Under the pieces are notes generated by a model. That model worked only from the letters and a program-made list of their open reading frames with translations. It was not told where the DNA came from and searched no databases. The position numbers were made by a program, and so were the translations under genes. From Streptomyces sp. MNU76 (GTDB lineage: Bacteria; Actinomycetota; Actinomycetes; Streptomycetales; Streptomycetaceae): DNA of 64,000 bases. The stretch spans positions 62,001 to 126,000 of the forward strand of contig NZ_JAJKLK010000001.1 of NCBI RefSeq assembly GCF_020982545.1. Direction: 5' to 3'. Of the stretch, positions 27,439 to 37,016 are shown in pieces (the stretch's first letter is position 1; each line of letters opens with the position of its first letter).

Positions 27439-28578
27439 TCAGAGCGCGTCAATGGGCGGGCGGGAATTCGTCCGGATCGCCGCGATCAGCAGGGCCAGGG
27501 CCGCCGCTGCCACCGGTACCGCGAAGCCGGTGGTGCCGGGGGCGAGGCCGGTGCCCGCCGCCGGGTCGTGTTCCGCGATCCAGCCGCCGAGGGCCGAGCC
27601 GCCCGCTATCCCGCCGAGCAGACCGGTGACGGCGAGGGTCATGCCCTCGTTCAACCGGCCCTGCGGGGTGCGGTGCTGGACCAGCGCCATGGCGGTGACC
27701 ATCGTGGGGGCGGTGGCCATGCCGGCGAGGAGGAGAGCCGGGGCGAGGAACAGCAGGGAGCCGGTGGTGGCGACGGTGAGCCAGGGCAGCGCCATCAGGG
27801 CGGTCATCGCGGCCAGGCACCTGCGGAAGCGGCGTTCCGCCGGGCCCGTCACCCGCAGCGTGCCGTACGCCAGGCCCGCCGCGCAGGAGCCGGCCGCCTG
27901 GAGGCCGAGGATCACCCCCGCCGAGGAGGCGTGGCCCCGGGCGTCCGCGTAGGCGATGGTGACGACCTCCAGGGAGCCGAAGACGGCGCCGGTGGCGAGG
28001 AAGACGGCGAGCAGCGGGGGGATCCCGGGGGTCCTGAGGGGGGACTTCGCGGTCGTACGGCCCGTGGGCGGCGGTTCCGTGGCGCGCTGGGCGGAGAGCA
28101 GCAGGACGCCCGCCATGAAGAGCAGGCCGCCGATCAGGGTGCCGGCCTCGGGGAACAGGGTGGTGCAGAGGAACGCGGCCAGGACCGGGCCGAGCATGAA
28201 GCAGAGCTCGTCCGTCGCCTGTTCGAAGGAGTTGGCGGTGTGCAGGGCGGCCGGGTCGTCCTTCAGCAGGTGGGCCCAGCGGGCGCGGGCCATGCCGCCG
28301 GTGTTGGGGGCCGTGGCGGTGGCCGCGTAGGAGGCGAACAGGGTCCAGTCGGGGGCGTTCCAGTGGACACAGGCGATCAGGCCGAGGCTGCCGAGGAGGG
28401 CGACGGCGGTGGCGGGGACGGCGATCCTGGCCTGGCCGTGGCGGTCGACCAGCCGGGCGGTCCAGGGGGCGACCAGGGCGGTGGCGGCGAGGCCGGTGGC
28501 GACGACGGCGCCGGCGAGGGCGTAGGAGCCGCGGGAGCCGGCGATCATGAGGATCGCGCTGATGCTGAACATGCCCAT
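27439..28578 (-). CDS. MFS transporter
   Basis: Drug/sugar-type major facilitator, 379 residues from ATG 28578. Multiple hydrophobic helices, the conserved cytoplasmic loop ARLVDRHGQARI between helices 2 and 3, and GLLGGIAGGSALGGWIAEH in the second half. Odd: the same frame upstream of ATG 28578 reads YRALFRTEGSLRF and then ILARLP, which looks like the true MFS N-terminus, but there is no ATG, GTG or TTG before an in-frame TAA at 28719-28717 inside the intergenic repeat. Either a base is missing in the C-run near 28650 or the native start was lost to the repeat. Divergent from a LysR regulator that may control it. Confidence 0.85.
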   Translation of the reverse strand: MGMFSISAILMIAGSRGSYALAGAVVATGLAATALVAPWTARLVDRHGQARIAVPATAVALLGSLGLIACVHWNAPDWTLFASYAATATAPNTGGMARARWAHLLKDDPAALHTANSFEQATDELCFMLGPVLAAFLCTTLFPEAGTLIGGLLFMAGVLLLSAQRATEPPPTGRTTAKSPLRTPGIPPLLAVFLATGAVFGSLEVVTIAYADARGHASSAGVILGLQAAGSCAAGLAYGTLRVTGPAERRFRRCLAAMTALMALPWLTVATTGSLLFLAPALLLAGMATAPTMVTAMALVQHRTPQGRLNEGMTLAVTGLLGGIAGGSALGGWIAEHDPAAGTGLAPGTTGFAVPVAAAALALLIAAIRTNSRPPIDAL

Positions 28579-28901
28579 GGGGAGGCGGGCGAGGATGCTT
28601 CCGGCGGTGAAGCGGAGGGAACCTTCGGTGCGGAACAGGGCGCGGTAGGGGGTGGGGGTGGGGTGCGTCGGCGGGTGCGGGTGCGTTGTGGCTGGTCGCG
28701 CAGTTCCCCGCGCCCCTTACCGGGCCGGTGGCGAGGGGTGAAGTCGGCTGCCACCAACGTGTCGGCGGTGACGGTGAGCAGGGGCATGTGCTGCTTGTCG
28801 GGTTGGGAGTGCGGCATGCGGTCCACCCTTGCCCCGCTCAAGATCCATCGTCCAACACTTACTCCGTCGCCATTCACGCGCCTCGCTTGTAGATTCGCCG
28901 G
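28579..28901. repeat. MFS-LysR divergent region with intergenic repeat
   Basis: A 323-base region. The repeat core is at 28698-28716. Positions 28579-28647 probably still encode the MFS N-terminus. The remainder, 28720-28901, would hold the promoters for both genes; no clear LysR box was identified. Confidence 0.55.
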
Positions 28902-29876
28902 ATGCCCGCTGTCCCGTACGCCGTCGATCCTCGGCTTCTCCGGGGATTTCTCGCCGTCGCCGAAGAGCTGCACTTCACCCGGGCCGCCGCCCGGCTCTAC
29001 GTCGCCCAGCAGGCGCTCAGCCGGGATGTGCGGCGGCTGGAGCGGGAGTTGGGGGTGGAGCTGTTCGTGCGGAGCACCCGGCAGGTGGTGTTGACGGGGG
29101 ACGGGGAGCGGCTGGTGCCCCACGCGCGGCGGGTGCTGGACGCGCACGAGGAGCTGATGGCCGCGTTCCGGCAGGTGCGGCCCCTGCTGGTGGACCTGAA
29201 CTCGCCGGGACTGGACACCGGGGCACGCGTGCTGCGGCGGGCCCGGGAACTCGCGCCGGAGCTGGAGTTGATGGCCCGCTACGAGAGCGGCTTGACCTAC
29301 GCGGCCGCCGAGATCCTCGCCGGGCGGCTGGACGTGTCGTTCGGGAGGTTCGCCGGGCTCGAACCGGCGGTGCGGGCACGGCTCGCGCAGCAGCCGGTGC
29401 GGTACGCGCCGATGACGGTGATCCTGCCCGCCGACCACCGGCTGGCCGCGCTGGACGCCGTACCGCTGGCGGAACTCGCGGGCGAGCGCGTGTACGCGGG
29501 CGCAGGGAACCCCCGTACGCCGGAGTGGACGGATCTGGCGGCGCGGCTCTTCGAGGGGCGGGGCATCGAGCTCGCGGCGCCCGCCCCGTTGGCCGTGGGG
29601 GAGGAGGAGTTCCAGCGGATCATGGCCAAGGCGAGGTCACCGGTGCTGGCGGTGGTGGACTTCCCGCCCATGCCGGGCACGGTGACGCGGCCGCTCGTCG
29701 ACCCCGTGCCGCTGTCCCCGGTCTCGCTGGTGTGGCGCAAGGGGTTCCGTCATCCGGGGCTCGACGCGCTGCGGAGGGCCGCGGCCGAACTCGGGCGGGC
29801 GGAATTATGGCTGTCACATCCGGAGGACGGGTGGATTCCGCCCACAGATGCACTCATCATGATGACCTTCACCTGA
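28902..29876 (+). CDS. LysR-family transcriptional regulator
   Basis: 324 residues, start ATG at 28902 (MPAVPYAVDPRLL). The N-terminal winged HTH reads LRGFLAVAEELHFTRAAARLYVAQQALSRDVRRLERELG, then a linker helix and an effector-binding domain (RLDVSFGRFAGLEP, ILPADHRLAALD). It is divergent from the MFS gene and therefore the likely regulator of it. Effector unknown. The DNA-binding part is canonical and complete. Confidence 0.93.
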   Translation: MPAVPYAVDPRLLRGFLAVAEELHFTRAAARLYVAQQALSRDVRRLERELGVELFVRSTRQVVLTGDGERLVPHARRVLDAHEELMAAFRQVRPLLVDLNSPGLDTGARVLRRARELAPELELMARYESGLTYAAAEILAGRLDVSFGRFAGLEPAVRARLAQQPVRYAPMTVILPADHRLAALDAVPLAELAGERVYAGAGNPRTPEWTDLAARLFEGRGIELAAPAPLAVGEEEFQRIMAKARSPVLAVVDFPPMPGTVTRPLVDPVPLSPVSLVWRKGFRHPGLDALRRAAAELGRAELWLSHPEDGWIPPTDALIMMTFT

Positions 29877-30036
29877 CGTCACACACATGCACATCTTTCC
29901 CGCCCATACATTCGTTGGCCCGGGTGCGTGTGATGGGTGGGGCGCCCCGGATCGGGTGGGGGCCCGGTCCGGTACAGGAAAGTGCGACCGTCCGGCATCG
30001 ACCACGCGCTCGGAACGATCCCGTGGGGGGAAGTAC

Positions 30037-31014
30037 GTGCACGTCGACAACTGGCCCAAGGGCATTCAGCCGAAGCGGACCGAGGGCGAGGGCCCGGGTC
30101 CGGGCCGTAGTGGTAGTGGCAGTGGTGCGTCGGACGGGGTGGTCTGGCCCGACGCCGCCGGCAGAACGGGAGCCGTCTCCCAGGTGGAGGCGAGGCCCTG
30201 GGAGCAGCCCGACCAGCCCGGGCGCAACCACGATCCGCACGAGGTGACCGTGCAGCTCGACGGCGTCGGGCGTGAGGTGGAGGAAGGGACCGGCAGGCAC
30301 GCCGGCCGGAACGGGGACGCGGCGGGCGCCGGTCAGGACTCCGACGGGCCGGTCTTCGTCGACGAGTCGGGACGGCGCCGCAACCTCTACCGGCGGCTCG
30401 GCATCGCCGTCGGCACCGCCTGCGCGGCGTACGCCGTGGTCATCGTCGGCACCCTGGTGTCGGGCAACTCCGACGCGCCCTGGCTGCCGGTGCCGATGCA
30501 GAAGGACGACAAGCCGGCGGGCAAGGTGGACACGCCTCCGGAGCCGGCCGAGTCGGACGACCGGTCCGACACGGCGGACGGTTTCGTCCCGGACTCCGGT
30601 CCGGGCGGCGGCCGCGCGGGCGCCACGGCCTCGCCCGGCGGCAAGTCGCCCACCGGTGCGTCGGGCCGGGCCAGGCAACCGGAGAAGTCCGCCGGTGCCG
30701 AACCCTCGGCCGCGCCCAGCGCCGGAGTGGTGCCGAAGCCGAAGCCGAGCACCAGCGCCAAGGACCCCGAGCCGTCCGCCTCCGCGTCCGAGCCGCCGAA
30801 GGCCGACCCCAGCCCCTCGGACTCGCCCTCGCCGGCGCCCTCGGACACCACCGACCCCGGACCCGCTCCGGACGGCGGCGGCACGGACACCGTCGCCGGC
30901 GGTCCCGCCTCCCCGGCACCCGTCGAGCCGGCCCCGGCGACCTCGGACAGCTCGCAGAGCCCGCAGGAGCCGGCGGGCCCGCAGGACCCGCAGAACCCGG
31001 AGACACCCGCCTGA
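30037..31014 (+). CDS. matA: MatA-like membrane protein of the mycelial aggregation locus
   Basis: 325 residues. The start is GTG at 30037 (VHVDNWPKGIQPKRTEG) with GGGGGGAAG just before it; a longer reading from 29887 has no ribosome binding site. An acidic cytoplasmic N-terminal part is followed by one membrane helix (LGIAVGTACAAYAVVIVGTLV) at about residues 118-140. A long Pro/Ser/Ala-rich extracellular tail follows, probably disordered. Its stop overlaps the matB start (TGATG), so the genes are coupled. In Streptomyces, matAB make a PNAG-like surface polysaccharide that drives pellet formation. The precise role of MatA is not evident from sequence. Confidence 0.85.
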   Translation: MHVDNWPKGIQPKRTEGEGPGPGRSGSGSGASDGVVWPDAAGRTGAVSQVEARPWEQPDQPGRNHDPHEVTVQLDGVGREVEEGTGRHAGRNGDAAGAGQDSDGPVFVDESGRRRNLYRRLGIAVGTACAAYAVVIVGTLVSGNSDAPWLPVPMQKDDKPAGKVDTPPEPAESDDRSDTADGFVPDSGPGGGRAGATASPGGKSPTGASGRARQPEKSAGAEPSAAPSAGVVPKPKPSTSAKDPEPSASASEPPKADPSPSDSPSPAPSDTTDPGPAPDGGGTDTVAGGPASPAPVEPAPATSDSSQSPQEPAGPQDPQNPETPA

Positions 31015-33332
31015 TGACCCGCTCCCAGCGCGGCGGCACGCCTTCGCGTGCCGCCAAGCGCCCCTCCCGCCCACCGCACTCCTCGAACACAAGTACGGGC
31101 CGCGCCGCCGGCAGCCCGGGGAACGGCTCAGCGAAGGCCAAGCGGTCGCGCAAGAGCCCGAAGAAGCGCTCCGGGCGGCGCCTGCCGCTGCGCTACCTGC
31201 TGCCCAGTGTGCTGCTCCTCGCCCTGATGGCCATGCTCATGCTGCGCGGATACGTGCACAGCGAGATCCTCGCGGACCACCGGGTCGGGCCGCCCATCTC
31301 GAACGACCGGGTGCCGAAGGACATACTGAAGGGCGGGCCCGTGATCGACACCCGCTCGGAGAACCGGCGCAGCCTGGAGGTCCCCGACTACGAGCTGGTC
31401 CTGACGTTCGACGACGGGCCGGACCCCCGGTGGACCCCCAAGGTGCTCGACATGCTGAAGAAGCACGACGCCAAGGCCGTCTTCTTCATCACCGGCACCA
31501 TGGCCTCCCGCTACCCGGACCTGGTCCAGCGGATGGTCGACGAGGGCCACGAGATCGGTCTGCACACCTTCAACCACCCGGACCTCTCGCTCCAGACCAA
31601 GGACCGCATCGACTGGGAGCTCTCCCAGAACCAGCTGGCGCTCGCGGGCGCCGCCGGCATCCGTACCTCGCTGTTCCGGCCGCCGTACTCGTCGTTCTCG
31701 CAGCGCATGGACAACCGGACCTGGCCGGTGACGCGGTACATCGGCAGCCGCGGTTACATCACCGTCGTCAGCGACACCGACAGCCAGGACTGGAAGCGGC
31801 CGGGCGTCGCCGAGATCATCCGCCGGTCCACGCCCGAGCGCGGCGAGGGCGCGGTCGTGCTGATGCACGACTCCGGCGGCGACCGCTCGCAGACCGTCGC
31901 CGCGCTGGACCGCTACATCCCGCAACTCCAGGTCAAGGGCTACAAGTTCGACACCCTGACCGGCGCCCTGAAGGCTCCGAGCGCGCACACCCCGGTCACC
32001 GGCCTCGGCCTGGTGAAGGGCAAGGTCTGGGTCACCCTGGTGCAGGTCTCGGAGAAGACGACCAGTGTCCTCGTCGTCGCCCTCGCGGTCGTCGGCGTCC
32101 TCGTCCTCGCCCGCTTCGGCCTGATGCTGGTCCTGTCCCTCGTGCACGCCCGCCGGGTCCGCCGCCGGAACTTCCGCTGGGGCCCGGACGGGCCGGTCAC
32201 GGAACCCGTCTCGGTGCTCGTCCCCGCGTACAACGAGGCCAAGTGCATCGAGAAGACGGTCCGTTCCCTGGTGGCGAGCGACCACCCCATCGAGGTGCTG
32301 GTCATCGACGACGGCTCCAGCGACGGCACGGCCGGCATCGTCGAGGAACTGGGCAAGGACCTGCCGGGCGTCCGCGTCGTACGGCAGCTCAACGCGGGCA
32401 AGCCGGCCGCCCTCAACCGGGGCATCGCCAACGCCCGGCACGAGATCATCGTCATGATGGACGGCGACACGGTCTTCGAACCGTCCACCGTCCGCGAACT
32501 GGTCCAGCCCTTCGCCGACCCCCGCGTCGGCGCGGTGGCGGGCAACGCCAAGGTCGGCAACCGGGACACCCTCATCGGGGCCTGGCAGCACATCGAGTAC
32601 GTGATGGGCTTCAACCTCGACCGCCGGATGTACGACATCCTGCGCTGCATGCCGACCATCCCCGGCGCGGTCGGGGCGTTCCGCCGCACGGCCCTCGAAC
32701 GCGTCGGCGGGATGAGCGAGGACACCCTCGCCGAGGACACCGACATCACCATGGCCATGCACCGCGACGGCTGGCACGTCGTCTACGCCGAGAACGCGCG
32801 CGCCTGGACCGAGGCACCGGAATCCGTCCAGCAGCTGTGGTCCCAGCGCTACCGCTGGTCGTACGGCACCATGCAGGCGATCTGGAAGCACCGGGGCTCG
32901 CTCTTCGACCGGGGCCCCTCCGGCCGCTTCGGGCGCGTGGGCCTGCCGCTGGTGTCCCTCTTCATGGTCGTGGCGCCCCTGCTGGCCCCGCTCATCGACG
33001 TCTTCCTGCTCTACGGGCTGATCTTCGGGCCCACGGAGAAGACCATCGGCGCCTGGCTGGGCGTCCTGGCCGTCCAAGTGGTCTGCGCGGCCCTCGCGTT
33101 CCACCTCGACAAGGAGCGCATGACCCATCTGATCTCGCTCCCGCTGCAGCAACTCCTCTACCGCCAGCTGATGTACGTCGTCCTGCTCCAGTCATGGATC
33201 ACGGCGCTGACCGGCGGCCGGCTGCGCTGGCAGAAGCTGCGGCGGACGGGGGCCGTGGGGCTGCCTGGCGCGCCTGCGGACGGGGCGGCCGTGCCCCCGC
33301 AGCAGTCGGGCGAGCGGAGGCCGGTCGGATGA
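31014..33332 (+). CDS. matB: MatB-like polysaccharide deacetylase / GT2 synthase
   Basis: Bifunctional membrane enzyme of 772 residues. A basic cytoplasmic N-terminus and membrane helix (YLLPSVLLLALMAMLML) precede an extracellular NodB-type deacetylase domain at about 120-320 (LTFDDGPDPRWTPKV, HTFNHPD metal histidines, FRPPYSSFS). A second helix follows (VLVVALAVVGVLVLARFGLMLVL), then a cytoplasmic processive GT2 domain (VSVLVPAYNEAKCIEKT, VIDDGSSDGT, MMDGDT, EDTD, and QRYRWSYG, the QxxRW motif) and C-terminal helices. This is the domain order described for S. lividans MatB, which makes a partly deacetylated beta-1,6-GlcNAc-like polymer. Overlaps matA by one base and the acyltransferase by four. 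Confidence 0.93.
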   Translation: MTRSQRGGTPSRAAKRPSRPPHSSNTSTGRAAGSPGNGSAKAKRSRKSPKKRSGRRLPLRYLLPSVLLLALMAMLMLRGYVHSEILADHRVGPPISNDRVPKDILKGGPVIDTRSENRRSLEVPDYELVLTFDDGPDPRWTPKVLDMLKKHDAKAVFFITGTMASRYPDLVQRMVDEGHEIGLHTFNHPDLSLQTKDRIDWELSQNQLALAGAAGIRTSLFRPPYSSFSQRMDNRTWPVTRYIGSRGYITVVSDTDSQDWKRPGVAEIIRRSTPERGEGAVVLMHDSGGDRSQTVAALDRYIPQLQVKGYKFDTLTGALKAPSAHTPVTGLGLVKGKVWVTLVQVSEKTTSVLVVALAVVGVLVLARFGLMLVLSLVHARRVRRRNFRWGPDGPVTEPVSVLVPAYNEAKCIEKTVRSLVASDHPIEVLVIDDGSSDGTAGIVEELGKDLPGVRVVRQLNAGKPAALNRGIANARHEIIVMMDGDTVFEPSTVRELVQPFADPRVGAVAGNAKVGNRDTLIGAWQHIEYVMGFNLDRRMYDILRCMPTIPGAVGAFRRTALERVGGMSEDTLAEDTDITMAMHRDGWHVVYAENARAWTEAPESVQQLWSQRYRWSYGTMQAIWKHRGSLFDRGPSGRFGRVGLPLVSLFMVVAPLLAPLIDVFLLYGLIFGPTEKTIGAWLGVLAVQVVCAALAFHLDKERMTHLISLPLQQLLYRQLMYVVLLQSWITALTGGRLRWQKLRRTGAVGLPGAPADGAAVPPQQSGERRPVG

Positions 33333-34583
33333 GTACCCTCGCACACGGCTCCACGCCACCGGACTCCACGCCCCCGGACTCCACGCCGCCCGACTCCGCG
33401 CAGTCCGGTTCCACCGCGCCGGGCGTGCCCCGCAGGCCGGCGCCGGATCGCAGGACCCGCCCGCCCGCGCCCCGGCCGGGACCGGTACTTCGACCTCCTG
33501 CGGGCCCTCGCCCTCTTCCGGGTGGTGCTCTACCACCTCACCGGCTGGGCCTGGCTGCCGCTCCTCTTCCCCTCCATGGGCGTGATGTTCGCCCTCGCCG
33601 GCAACCTCATGGCGCGCTCGCTGAAGCGCCCGGCCCCGGGCGTCGTCCGCGGCCGCCTGCGCCGACTGCTGCCGCCCGTGTGGCTGCTCGGCGTCGTCGG
33701 CGTGACGGCGATGGTGCTCCAGGGATGGGGGCCGGACGCGGACGGGCACCCCGCCTGGTGGTGGTTCCACCTCACGTTCTGGATCCTCCCGATCAGCGAC
33801 CCGCCGTACGCCGAGGGCCTGCCCGCAGTGCACGGCCTCATCGGCGCGGACTGGGCTGCGGAACTCGCCGGACCGCTCTGGTACGTCCGCGCCTACGTCT
33901 GGTACGTGGTCCTCTCCCCGCTGCTGCTCCGCGCGCTGCGGGCGGTGCCGGCGGTCACGGTCCTCGCGCCGATCGCGCTGGCCGGGGTCTTCGAGCTGGG
34001 CCTGCTCCCACTGCCGGGCGAGCGGTTCGCGTCGGGGCTGACGGACTTCAGCACCTTCGGCGCCTGCTGGATCCTCGGCATGGCCCACCAGGAGGGCATC
34101 CTCGCGCGCCTGCCACGCTACCTCGTCCCCTCCGTGGCCCCGGCGGTCGCCCTGGCCGGCCTCTGGTACGCCCTGAACCACGACTTCGGCACCGGCAACG
34201 ACCTGGACAGCATGCCGTTCGCCCAGGCGCTCTGGTCCGTCGGCACGGTGGCGCTGCTGCTGCACATCAGCCCGTCGTGGCGGGAGTGGCCGGACCGACT
34301 GCGCCGCTGGGACGGACTGATCACCCTGCTCAACGCCCGTGCGGTGACGATCTATCTCTGGCACAACACCTGCATCCTGATCGCCGCGACCCAGTGGGAC
34401 CGGCTGTGGAGCGTGGTGTTCCTCGAACGACACGTGCCCTGGCTGCTGGAGAGCGTCTGGCCCGTGCTGGTCGTGACCTGGCTGCTGATCGCCGTCTGCG
34501 TCGTCGCCTTCGGCTGGGCGGAGGACCTGGCGGCCCGGCGCAGACCCCGATGGTGGCCGAGCCGCCGTGTACTGACCCGGTAA
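33329..34583 (+). CDS. Membrane acyltransferase (family 3) coupled to matB, frameshifted
   Basis: Starts ATG 33329, overlapping the matB stop in ATGA. The first 45 residues are Pro/Ser/Thr-rich with TPPDS repeated three times. Then the frame must change between about 33420 and 33490 to reach RYFDLLRALALFRVVLYHL, the conserved entry of acyltransferase-3 proteins, followed by about ten membrane helices (WLPLLFPSMGVMFALAGNLM, YLWHNTC late in the protein) to 34583. Two missing bases or one extra base in the C/G runs would repair it to 418 residues. It may O-acylate the MatB product or a wall polymer; this is inferred from coupling only. Confidence 0.8.
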
Positions 34584-34701
34584 CCAACCGGGATACGCAC
34601 TTGCGTACGACTGACCGGGTGTTGGATGTTGGGCTCGCTTGAGGCAGGTGTTCCGCGCACTGCTCGCCTCGCCGAAGCGACTCAAGGAGTGACACCCGCC
34701 G

Positions 34702-35505
34702 ATGACCCAGCCTCCCGGCCAGCCACCGTACGACGGTTACGGAGCCCAGCCGCCGCAGCAGCCGTACCCGGGGGCCTACCCGCCCCCGGGCCAGGTGCCC
34801 GGCCAGCCGCCGAACCCGTACGCGCCGGCTCCGCAACAGCCGTTCGGGGTCGGCGGGCAGCCGCCGTACGGGGCACCGGGGGCGCCGAACTACGGCCCGC
34901 AGTACGGGGGTTATCCGCCTCCGCCTCCGCCCTCCGGCGGTAGCGGAGGCAAAGTCGCGATGATCGTCGTGGCCGCCGTGGCGGCGCTCGCCGTGATCGG
35001 CGGGGGCATCTTCCTCCTCACCGGCGACGGGGACGACGACACCACGGCCAAGCCCCGGCAGAGCGTCTCGGCCTCGGAGACCGACGCGGCGACCCCGACG
35101 GAGGAGGCCACCGACGACGCCACCGACGACGGCCTCGGAACGCCCGACGGCGGTCTGGACGACGGCGGTTCGAGCACCGCGCCCGCCAAGGGTGTCGAGG
35201 GCCAGTGGCAGGACGACGAACTCAGGACCCTGACGATCCGCGCGGAGCAGACCATCGGGGAGAACAAGGGGCAGCACATCCTCTCCTACATCGACATGGT
35301 CGGCGGCAAGGGCATCATGACCGGCGTCGGCAAGTACCGCGACGAGAACAACTTCCGTATGGCACTGACGCCCATGGCCTCGAAGGACGTCGCCGACGAG
35401 GACGTCACCTTCGCCACGGTCCGCCGCTCCGGCGACGACGTGATCATCACCTGGGAGAAGGGCGGCACGGACCGGCTCAGCTACGTGGGCGAGTCGTCGA
35501 GCTGA
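34702..35505 (+). CDS. Proline-rich membrane protein of unknown function
   Basis: 267 residues, start ATG at 34702 with AAGGAG upstream. A Pro/Gly/Gln/Tyr-rich cytoplasmic N-terminus of about 75 residues (PPGQPPYDGYGAQPP and similar), one membrane helix (VAMIVVAAVAALAVIGGGIFLL), an acidic Thr-rich linker and a small extracellular domain of about 100 residues (VEGQWQDDELRTLTIRAEQ to ITWEKGGTDRLSYVGESSS). The N-terminal style is common in streptomycete membrane proteins. No domain recognised; likely monocistronic. Confidence 0.85.
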   Translation: MTQPPGQPPYDGYGAQPPQQPYPGAYPPPGQVPGQPPNPYAPAPQQPFGVGGQPPYGAPGAPNYGPQYGGYPPPPPPSGGSGGKVAMIVVAAVAALAVIGGGIFLLTGDGDDDTTAKPRQSVSASETDAATPTEEATDDATDDGLGTPDGGLDDGGSSTAPAKGVEGQWQDDELRTLTIRAEQTIGENKGQHILSYIDMVGGKGIMTGVGKYRDENNFRMALTPMASKDVADEDVTFATVRRSGDDVIITWEKGGTDRLSYVGESSS

Positions 35506-35655
35506 CGCGCCCGGGTACGTCGGTGGGGGTGGGCCGCGGTCGGGGGCCCACCCCCACCGCTGTGTCCCGGGGCAACCAAGCGGCGGAGCGGTGACGACTA
35601 CATCGACCGGAGGGCCGGCTCGGGGCCGGTTCCGGTCGGAGGAGGAGCGTCGACC

Positions 35656-36095
35656 ATGAAGAGCGATGCCGGACACATCGACGCGTTCGCGGCCTGGATG
35701 GAAGGCGTGATGCGGGCGCGCGGGTACGACATCGACAGCCCGCGCGGCGGTGGGAAGACCAGGCTCGCCGAGGACGCGGGGGTGCACCGGGCGGCCATCA
35801 CCCGGCTGTTGCAGCGGCAGAGCATGCCCGATCTGGAGACGATGCGCGGTCTGTCCCGGGCGCTCGGCGTCCCGGTGCGCGACGTCCTGATCCGCTCGGG
35901 CAGGCTGACCGAACAGGACCTGCCCCAGCCCCCGGCCCCGCCCGGGCCCGGCACGCCGGCGGCCACGCCCTCTCCGCCGAGCAGGCGGCGACCGCCCTGG
36001 GCATCCCGGAACACCTCCGGGCGGCGTTCGTCCGGATCACCGAGCAACTCAGACACGGCACGGAGCCGGACGCGAACGGCCGGGCGGGGGACTGA
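35656..36095 (+). CDS. HTH transcriptional regulator (XRE-like), frameshifted
   Basis: About 146 residues after repair. The start is ATG at 35656 (MKSDAGHIDAFAAWMEGVM). The HTH spans about residues 35-75 (TRLAEDAGVHRAAITRLLQRQ and then LGVPVRDVL). The frame moves at about 35929-35955, in runs of C, to GHALSAEQAATALGIPEHL and then ITEQLRHGTEPDANGRAGD, ending at TGA 36093-36095. One missing base explains it. Because it reads well on both sides, I take it as an intact gene with a sequence error. Target unknown. Confidence 0.75.
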
Positions 36096-36203
36096 CAGCC
36101 GCCGCCCGGAGCCGTTGGCTCCCCCCACCCCCGAGGCCGCGCCCGGCAGTCGCCGTGCGCGGCCTTCTGCTCGCCCACCGGGGTACGCCGTTCTCTGTTG
36201 CGC

Positions 36204-36228
36204 ACACTGTTCGCAGTGCGTACAGTGT
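36204..36228. promoter_or_regulatory. Palindromic operator-like site
   Basis: ACACTGT-N11-ACAGTGT, embedded in tgcgcacactgttcgcagtg. It resembles TetR-family operators that overlap the regulator's own promoter. A GTG start four bases downstream (36232) opens MSPRRTDAAT, which looks like the first residues of a TetR-type protein before the frame runs into the hydrolase remnant. Confidence 0.5.
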
Positions 36229-36231
36229 TCC

Positions 36232-36951
36232 GTGTCGCCGCGCAGGACGGACGCGGCGACGGCCGCGCACCGGGGGAGGACGGGACGCAGATCCCGGCCC
36301 CGGTCTGGGACCTCCGCCAAGGCCCACCTCGACGGCGGCGCCGGCGTCCTCAGCCCCGAGACGGTGACGGCCATGCAGACCCGCGAGACCGACGTCCCCG
36401 ACAAGTGGACGGTCAGCGCCGACGGCTGGGGCCTCGGCTGGACGCTCTACGACTGGGACGGCGTCCCGGGCTACGGCCACGACGGCGCCGCGACCGGCCA
36501 GTACGCCTTCCTGCGCGTGGTGCCCACCCGGGGCGTCGCCGTCGCGCTGCTCACCAACGGCGGTTCCTCCCGCCTCCTCTACGCCGACCTGCTGCGCGAG
36601 CTGCTGGCGGAGCTGGCCGGAATCACCCTGCCCGCCCCGTTCGCCCCGCCCGCCGAACCGCCCACCGTCGACATCACGCCCTGGACCGGTACGTACAAGA
36701 GGGAGGGAGTCGTCATCACGATCGGCGAGAGGAACGGCACACCGCACCTCACGTACGCCTTCGTGGACGGCATGGTCGGATACTCGCCGGACCTGGAGAT
36801 GGACCTCGTGCCCCTGTCGGAGACGGTGTTCGCCGGTGCGGGCGGCGGTGCCTCGTTCGCGGAGGACTGGATGCCTGTGGTCTTCGCCACGCTGAGCGAC
36901 GGCACGCGGTGCGCCTACATTGGCATGAGGGCGGCGCCGAAGGTGGCGTGA
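36232..36951 (+). pseudogene. Remnant: C-terminal part of a serine hydrolase (beta-lactamase family) fused to other sequence
   Basis: From about 36315 the frame reads KAHLDGGAGVLSPETV, then GWGLGWTLYDWDGVPGYGHDGA and ALLTNGG, typical of the C-terminal half of class C beta-lactamase-like hydrolases, then a small lipocalin-like tail (WTGTYKREGVVITI). The N-terminal catalytic region with SxxK and YxN is absent in every frame. The preceding 80 bases instead resemble the start of a TetR-type regulator. A deletion that joined the start of a regulator gene to the end of a hydrolase gene would give this layout. It is probably non-functional, though the frame is open to 36951. Confidence 0.6.
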
Positions 36952-37016
36952 CCACCGGGTATCCGCCAGGTGCCGACCCGGTATGACGCCCCGCTCACCG
37001 ATTCCTCACCGGCCGG

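Noticed and set aside
30272..34642. Very long open frame (1456 codons) on the plus strand across matA, matB and the acyltransferase
   Set aside because: It is the Arg/Pro-rich out-of-frame reading of strong genes in high-GC DNA. No domain is visible and it has no ribosome binding site.
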